Positions 57,252-64,000 of a DNA stretch of 64,000 nucleotides are shown one piece after another. The number at the start of each line of letters is the position of its first letter. The first letter of the stretch is position 1. Under the pieces are notes generated by a model. That model searched no databases, was not told where the DNA came from, and worked only from the letters and a program-made list of their open reading frames with translations. Source of the stretch: Talpa occidentalis (taxonomy: Eukaryota; Chordata; Mammalia; Eulipotyphla; Talpidae); assembly GCF_014898055.3 (NCBI RefSeq), contig NW_023601104.1, positions 82,381,106 to 82,445,105 of the forward strand. The letters run 5' to 3'. Made by a program: the position numbers and the translations under genes.

Positions 57252-57546
57252 TTTTTTTAAGATTTATCTTTTCTTTATTTATGCATACAAGAAATAGGGC
57301 GTAGGCCAGAGGTGTGGGGGGTGAGAGGATTCACCAGAGAGTTGTGGGCGGTGAGAAAATTCACAGATTGGAGAAAAGAAAAGGCAGATTTACTGAAATA
57401 CACTGCTGAGGGGAGCAGCGGGCAAGACCAGAGAGGTCTGCCTTGCCATGTGGGTCACATCCCTTGCTGGGAATCAAACTCATGCCACAGTGGCTGGTGA
57501 TAGCTTGATAGTGCTGAGACTTCAACCCTGCACCACCAGGGAGTAC
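57252..57546 (-). mobile_element. tRNA-derived SINE, type B, minus strand, internal duplication
   Basis: From TTTTTTTAAGATTTATCTTT to CTGCACCACCAGGGAG. GGGGTGAGAGGATTCACCAG is followed by a second, diverged copy GGCGGTGAGAAAATTCACAG, a tandem duplication of about 30 bp. Flanks TTTTAATCACACTTTG and TTTTAATGCAACTTTG suggest the TSD. The plus frame 57312-57500 is a read-through. Confidence 0.92.
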
Positions 57547-57564
57547 TTTTAATGCAACTTTGAA

Positions 57565-58130
57565 GGGATAAAATTAAAGTAAAAACTTTCCTTATGTCTA
57601 AAAGATAAAGACTTTTGAACTCTCATCTTGATCCAGTCCAGGAAGAAGACTGGACAAGTTGTCAACAATTATGTATAATCGTTGCTATCCCATGTCTCAG
57701 AGTATTGTAAACTTAATTTCAAGGATATTTCTGGAGAATTTTCATGCAACAAAATTATCAGAGTTACCTTAGATATTTGTAAGGACCAACTGCATTGATT
57801 TTCACTGTCTGTAACTCTGTCAGTGTCACATAGTACAAACAACATAGTCCAGGTCAGATTTCTCCACTTAGAAGTTTTGTTACCTCAATTGCAATCCCTC
57901 TGGTCTTGTTTTGTCATCAATAGAACAAATAATGTCAGATGCATGTGTGTCAACTTGGGAGAACTGGACAAGCTAATCCATATATCAGAACTTCATAAAC
58001 TATTAACAGAGACTGTAAGAGGCTTTTACTATTATAATTACCTGTGATGGGTTATTACAATTGGTTAACACCTAATGCTCCTTTGGCAATAACTTAGGTT
58101 TATTTCCCTAGAGAAAGAGCTTGTTCCTGA
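57565..58130. other. No gene recognised
   Basis: Unassigned. The plus frame 57823-58047 has no family features. Confidence 0.5.
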
Positions 58131-58132
58131 TA

Positions 58133-58401
58133 AATTTTTTTTAAATGTTTATTTATTTGTGCATACAAGAACTGGGGTACAGGCTAACGGTGCAGGAGGT
58201 GAGAGGATTCACCAGAGACAGAGTGGGGAAGAGAACAGGCAGACTGAAATACACTGCTGAGGGGAGCAGCGGGCAAGTCAGGAGAGGTCTGCTGCGCCAT
58301 GTGGGTAGCTCCCTGGCCAGCTGGGCATTGAACTGGTGCTGCAGAGGCTGTGGACAGCTTCATAATGCTGTGATTAACCCCTTGCGCCATCCAGGAGGAC
58401 C
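58133..58401 (-). mobile_element. tRNA-derived SINE, type B, minus strand
   Basis: From TTTTTTTTAAATGTTTATTT to CTTGCGCCATCCAGGAGGAC. The TSD is CCTGATAAATTTTT before and CCAGGTAAATTTTT after. The frames 58145-58420 and 58184-58390 are read-throughs. Confidence 0.93.
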
Positions 58402-58414
58402 ACCAGGTAAATTT

Positions 58415-59545
58415 TTCTGACTTTCTACTTGGCTCCTATTTTCATGCTGTTGGTGACATAGGATCAGGTATGAAAACACGAAAGATCAGTACAAATATTT
58501 TGACCCTCTTGAAACAATAACTCAGTGTATGTGTCTCACTGACAGCTTTCCTATAAAACCCAGCATCTTTTAGAGTGCAGTGATATTATAAAATCCTAAC
58601 ATTAGAGGGGATGAGGCTATTTAGCTAACAGTTGTGATTTTGATTTCAGGTTGATTTAAATTTTAGTCACACTCACACACACACAAAGCAAGACAGGGTT
58701 TTAGCCCTCATTTCCAGCACTGTGCATAAGCTCATGTTTAATATTTCCAGCTTACTACTCCAACAAAACAGTGCATATTAATTTCACTTGCTTTCAATAA
58801 AGTTCTTAGCATTTTGCTGCTTTTTATAGAGTGAAACAACCCAGACCTTTGTTTTAGATCTTTTGTTGGCCCCATCTGTATTGAATTGTTATAGAATTCC
58901 ATTAACTTTTAGCACTGAACAAGATAGTTCTGGGCATTATAGAGTAAACCCTGGTTGCATCTATGTTCCTCCTTGTCTCTGCTATATAAAAGCAATCCCA
59001 TGTCACTTTGATGGCAAGGATCAATCATATCAGACAACAGTGTTAAACTCTTTTTGTTCTGTTCATCTTTTGGTGTGAAGAGCTCAAAATGACCAGCTGG
59101 AAATTTATTGGAAATAATTGAAAATTTAGCTTCCAATTTAATAGAATTGGGTGCTGTTATGTTACTGTGGAATGGTTTTCTCTACGAGGTAATAGAGCCT
59201 CTGAACTACAAAAGTTCAGATTCATGGGGAAAGGAAACAGACACTTTGTGAGTAAATCACTCCATAATACAAAGGAAGAATGACGCTCCTACTTCTACCC
59301 CTTAGCTTCTGTGTCTATGCATACTGATTTTAAGAAAAATAGCACCTCGAGGTGATAGCTGACAATTGTGCCATAACAAAGATATTTAAGGTCATTCTAT
59401 CATTCTGTATGATCAGCTGCTTCTGACATGTGGGTACATGAAAAGACCCATAAAAGCAATGTGTATCAACATATAACCTTTACTTCATTCCTTTGTATTT
59501 GTATTTCTTTGTTATTGGCAAGGACAGTTACTAGTTTCATAACCA
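58415..59545. other. No gene recognised
   Basis: Unassigned, with a short CACACACACACA near 58673-58684. Overlapping frames at 58863-59078 and 58909-59136 lie on opposite strands and look like chance. Confidence 0.5.
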
Positions 59546-59551
59546 CATTTG

Positions 59552-59744
59552 TGATGCTACGGATTGAATATTAGTCCCCCCAAAATTTCATGTTGAAACC
59601 CTTACCTCCAATATTACTGAATTTGGGAGTCTTTAGGAGGTTTTTAATGGTTAATGCAATCATAAGAATTAATCTTAATCCTATAGAATTAGTGTCTTTA
59701 TAAAAAAGGAAAGAGAGATGAGAACTTTTATTTTTCTCTCTCTC

Positions 59745-59780
<36 letters not shown>

Positions 59781-59964
59781 ATGTAAAGATAAAGCAAGAA
59801 GTGGCCATCTCCAAATTAGCAAGACAGATTTCACCAGAAATTGAACTCTGTTGGACTTTGAACTTCAACTCTTCAGCTTCAAGAACTGTGGAAAAATAAA
59901 TGTATATTATGAAAGCCACCCAGTCAATGGTGTTTTGTTATGGTAGTCCCAGCAGACTAAAACA
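59552..59964 (+). mobile_element. MaLR-like (ERVL-MaLR type) solo LTR
   Basis: It starts TGATGCTACGGATTGAATAT and has 'TTTCATGTTGAAACCCTTAC', 'GAATTTGGGAGTCTTTAGGA', 'GTGTCTTTATAAAAAAGGAA', a long CT repeat, 'CAAGAACTGTGGAAAAATAA', 'GAAAGCCACCCAGTCAATGG', and ends CAGACTAAAACA. It has the same organisation as the LTR at 46650-47020, with a longer 3' end. Confidence 0.87.
59735..59778. repeat. (CT)n microsatellite within the LTR
   Basis: CTCTCTCTCTTCCTCTCTCT continues as pure CT to 59778. The other MaLR-like LTR has a shorter CT tract at the same relative position (46822-46844). The minus frame 59571-59834 (peptide RERERERERE) is caused by it. Confidence 0.95.
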
Positions 59965-59969
59965 TGTGG

Positions 59970-62900
59970 GATGCTATTATTGTTTTAAAACATGTGGTTT
60001 ACCTGAATGGTGGAAAAAAGGCAAAACCAAATCCAGAATAGGACTCTCTGAGTGAGGGAGAATTTTTTCCTTTACCGCTGTGGAGAGAATGTAAGTGTCA
60101 CCAGACTACTCTCCTTCACAGATAGAAACTGGGTCTCAGTTTTGGTGCTGATCCTGGAAGTATATTAGTCAGGAATAGCACTGGGTACTTGAGCCTTTGT
60201 GATGGGGGATCAAAGTGGCTGAGTCTAATACAGTATATACAGCCTTTCTCCCTGGTTCATTTATTTATTTGTTTATGATTCCATGAAACAATTTTTAGGA
60301 TGGCGGGAAAAGGATCCAAGGTAATAGTGCCATAAAAGTCAACTCATTGCTCTGGTTATTAAGAACCTCCATTGAGCTGGGGACATTTTTGTAAAAATTC
60401 CTATAGGACACACATTTTCCTACATTCTGAGTCAACAGTAGGAATTCCTCCTGATTCTTTTCCAAATCTCATGTGATCAACCATCTAATCAGGTTTCTTG
60501 TAAGTCCCTATAATCCTGTCAAAACTAAGTATCACTAAATATGCATATTTCCAACCTTTCCAAATCTTCAAGCAAGGCAGGTAGCAGCCTCAGTAAATTG
60601 GGAAGAATGATCACTCCTGCGACCAAGAAGGTCTAAAAGTGTCTTAAGTTTTGATATTCAGAATTCACTGATTCCTCATATTAGTTAATTTACTAAAGAT
60701 TACAGGCCCATTCTTTCCTAATCAGTACCCTAAATTGCCACTGGGAGATGGTCAGTGAAATTAACATGGTATTTTGGCAGGACACAAAAGCAAACCTTGT
60801 GTCTGTGTTTTGGCTCTTAGTCTAATGGCTCTGAGATAAAACCATCTCTCAAAGAAGACACAGGAAGTTTCTGGGTTTTTGTCTGCATTTCAACAACAAA
60901 GGGATTTGAATTTTACCAATATGCTTACTTAACTTTTCCAGTCCCATTGGACAACTCTCCATCCTGAATTGCATTTCTCATGGCCATCAACTCACTAAAC
61001 ATTGTCTTCATTGGATATTTCCTTCCCAGTGAAGACTGATAATATCATAATTAATTCTATAGCCTATCATGTGATGTCTGACACTGATCCATTAATTCTC
61101 ATTACTTTTTTAATTGCCTTTAGTCTCAACTAATTCTAAATAGTGAGTATCAGATTCTTATTTCTGAATGTCTTACAACAACTACTTTTGTTGACTTCTG
61201 TGTTACCACCTTAGATACATAAAGCAGATAAGAGATATAATAAAGGGATATTGATAATTCAAAGACTATCCAGAAAGGCTACAGAACCAAGTATGGGAAA
61301 CTGGCAGGGATAAGGCAGACTAAGGAGGAATCAGGACCACAGAAAAACCATGCCACAACTTCACTGAGGTGCTGCTAAATTGCTAACTGTCAAAGTTTGC
61401 TTTGCCTTCATCACTCTGCTGCTCCAGAAATTGCTGCTGTGCTTTTGACACTGCTGGTCCTAGAATGTGAATGTTACTGCTCCACCATCTTTGCTCCTGT
61501 GCAATATCCAGTTGGAAGCCTGCAGTGGGAGCATCTGTTTCACAAAAGTCACTGGGTAAATTAGGATCTGATCCTTTTCAGTTTTATAGTAGGAGAGAGA
61601 TAAGTGTGTGCTTCTCTATCCTTATCCATATGGTGTATGGACATAAAGAAATGGGTGTTTAAGTAATACTCATTCTTGCCTCTTTTTCCTTGACTACAGT
61701 CTTTAAATATTTTCCATCTAAGTTTATTTTTGAGTTAGAAGTGACCATCTGAAATCCTTCTTGCCAAAGAGACATATGGTGAATTATGTTGATAGATTTC
61801 TAGGACTTTTTTTTTTTTTTTGCTTTTCCTGATGATAACAACTTTCGACTGATATCATGTCTCCCCCACACTCTCCCTGCTTTGAATGTGGGCATGAGGG
61901 TCCGAGTCACAGCAATCATCTTTGGCTGCAATAAGCATAGGAAAATTACAGAGATGCAAACACTGATAATACAGAGCCACTGAAACAATGCCAGCAAAAA
62001 TGGGATACAGACTTCTTGTAATGTAAGAAAACTAAACCCCTGTTTGTTTAGGCCTTTGAACTCAAGTTTGCTATTACTGGAAATGAAATACATTCTAGCG
62101 GGTACAGTGGAGAAGTCCCCAGATTCTGGGCAGCCAAAAATAAAAAAAAAAATAAGTCATTCCTATTTTAAACACTAAATAAAATTAAACAGACACTGAT
62201 TTCCCCAAGTTCACATCTGAAATTGCTATTAAGAATATTTAGAAATGTGGACACATGGTGTGTGAGTTGATGACAACTTCTTCCAAATACTTTTGGAAGT
62301 TTGATCCATAATATACATATTCTTCCTATTAGACTCATGTAGGCCAACATATGGATAACAGTTTATATTTCTGAAATTTACTTTCCTTTTCAAGATGAAA
62401 CACAACCACGGCTTCAAGTTTCCCCCTTGAAAATAGGTAGATAAGACCAAATGTAGCTAACAGGTTTTTTAAATATACACTAATAGTCATAAAGCAAGAT
62501 AATAGTAATCCAATCCACGTCTCTGACACTCAGCTAAGATAACCACAAAGTCAGGCACTTTATATGATGATAATAAATCAGTGTGAAAAAATGTAACATT
62601 CAAAGGCAACAAAACAAACTTAATATACAGTTTTGTAAGCAGATTTTCCAAATTTTTGGAATCATTTTAAAATCAGTTGTGATCCAAATTCCAACTGGGA
62701 CTAGACAGGTGTTGTAAAGGAAGCCAGGTACAAGGGTGCTCACAAACCTTGGGGGGATACTTCACTTGAGAGTCACTCACACAGATGCCCTGGCAAAGGG
62801 CAGGGGGCAGCCTTCAGCTCAGCAGAGCATTGCCATGTGGGGTTGCTGCACATTGTCAGCTCCTCTGATTGTCAGAAATGTTGAAATGTCCAGATTTCTT

Positions 62901-64000
62901 TTTGAATCATTTTGATACTTTCAACTTTACTCAGTTGAACAATGATGGGAGTCCATATCTGGATTTCAGTCAATGACTTATGACTTTCATATCAAGGAAA
63001 GGCTAAATCACTGAATCCTTTTAGAGTAGGAAAAATCACATGATGTGGAACAATACATACATCCAGAAGAATAAACAGAAAAAAGTATCTTTCAATTTTT
63101 AAGCAAAATACTATTAGAGATTGTATAGTCGAAGTAAATACTCAGGAAGGCAGATGGGCTTAACTAGGTGTCCAGGAATTATGCAAAATAAAAAGTGTTT
63201 TCAAACCAACATCCATTTTCAATTAATAATATACTGATGGCATTGTATCTTTTTGCTATTTTTATTATTAGAGTAGTGGCAGTAACAAGTAAACTGTCAA
63301 CTCCTACTCTCATGTAGTAATAGGAGTTATCATTGCTATTATGTCTAATTAAGAAGATGTTGGGAATGATTGTTCTCATGCTTATACCATCACCCAGGGA
63401 CCAAGTATGATGTAGGCTCCACAATTTTCAACATGTGTCTTCCTTGAACATTGCTATACACTCAAACCAAGGACTGGATGCCATTTACGGGTCAAGATTA
63501 TTGCATGATGTATTGGTTCACTCTATACTCCATGGTTGGAAGTGAGTGACAATATCTCAATTGAGAAACAAGAAGGACATTGGAACATATACAGTGACTG
63601 GGCTGTATCTTCCCAACAACAGCCTTACCACACATCAGGGATCATGAAGAGTCTTTGACCACCCAGTCATCACTGACACAGTTTCTTGATTTTACTGAGT
63701 AAGGTCTTTATATCCAGTGACTCTCTTACTCCATATATTTTGACTATATTAGGAGCTAAATTCTAGAATTCAGAAAAAAAAATGTTTTTCATGAATCATT
63801 CTGTATTAATTTTACTGAATTATAAAGTTTAGTTAAATTGATTACACCTAATTTTCCAAAGGATATCCCATTCAATACCTTGTGATTCCATTGATTTTAC
63901 CAATATTTTACTATTTACTTATTTTGTGCACTGTGATGGTTTCAGGAGAAGAAGAAAAAAAAAAAAACAGGTGCCTAAAATAACACCTGAAATACTTGCA
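59970..64000. other. No gene recognised
   Basis: About 4 kb of unassigned AT-rich DNA with short A or T runs (61808-61820, 62139-62150, 63954-63966). Frames at 61800-62093, 62168-62529 and 63179-63424 are short, overlapping or featureless. No SINE of the local family occurs here. Confidence 0.55.

Noticed and set aside
3057..58420. Many open frames of 60-110 residues that share peptides such as SPVSPAAPLSSVF, LLPSAVYF or GNRTGRL
   Set aside because: They all lie inside SINE copies. The shared peptides are translations of the same GCTCCCCTCAGCAGTGTATT-type repeat in different frames, not a gene family.
1..64000. CRISPR arrays, operons, ribosome binding sites or other prokaryotic features
   Set aside because: The repeats are dispersed, TSD-flanked retroelements, and the composition and repeat families are mammalian. 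Nothing prokaryotic is present.
1..64000. tRNA genes at the SINE heads
   Set aside because: The heads keep Pol III boxes but cannot form a proper tRNA fold with an anticodon arm and acceptor stem, and all are attached to a SINE body and A-rich tail.

Overview
This window is nuclear genomic DNA from a placental mammal. It is AT-rich and I find no protein-coding gene and no structural RNA gene in it. The mammalian assignment rests on old mammal-wide repeats (MIR, LINE2, MER5-like hAT elements), L1 LINEs of several ages, retroviral-type solo LTRs, and 29 copies of one abundant tRNA-derived SINE family with A and B boxes. The SINE is not Alu, rodent B1/B2, carnivore Can-SINE or horse ERE as I know them. 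A less-sampled lineage such as colugo is possible, but I cannot settle the species by eye. The sequence is best read as an intergenic or intronic repeat landscape.

SINE nomenclature used below (my own, from visible differences). Type A ends with 'TGACTGTACCCAGTGC' then TGTATAAATAAATAAATC, is CpG-rich, and carries a 'CCACCAGAGGAGGG' block. Type B ends with 'CCCCAGTTCTTGTATGCA' then (TAAA)n. Type C is like B but lacks the GCA before TAAATAAA, or is otherwise intermediate. Each has a head GGGCCTCCCTGGTGG-GCAG-GGTTRAG, a B box like GGTTCGATCCC, and an AAATCTTTAAAA tail. Nearly all copies have target-site duplications (TSDs), often starting with A's, as expected for L1-driven mobilisation.

Layout. 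1-5 kb: unassigned AT-rich DNA with two SINEs in opposite orientation. 5-8 kb: two old L1 3' fragments. 8-14.8 kb: mostly unassigned, with microsatellites and faint MIRs. 14.8-21.5 kb: repeat-dense, with a broken sense L1 carrying two SINEs, an antisense L1 split by a solo LTR, and five further SINEs. 22-29.3 kb: a MIR split by an LTR, a MER5 remnant, and SINEs including a nested pair at 28.7-29.3 kb. 30-36.5 kb: one full and one truncated SINE, a possible solo LTR and MIRs. 36.5-38 kb: a sense L1 with ORF1-like and ORF2 3' fragments. 39.5-47 kb: MER5, MIR, L1 and MaLR-like LTR fragments. 48-53.6 kb: the richest part, with LINE2, an L1 with a clear TSD interrupted by a type A SINE, a 5'-inverted L1 with a 16-bp TSD, and a second nested SINE pair. 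55-58.4 kb: four minus-strand SINEs. 59.5-60 kb: a second MaLR-like LTR. 60-64 kb: nothing recognised.

Most of the longer open frames are chance frames inside SINE copies (recurring peptides such as SPVSPAAPLSSVF) or in AT-rich DNA. The interest of the window lies in retroelement insertion history, not in a gene system. I see no evidence for an undescribed functional system.
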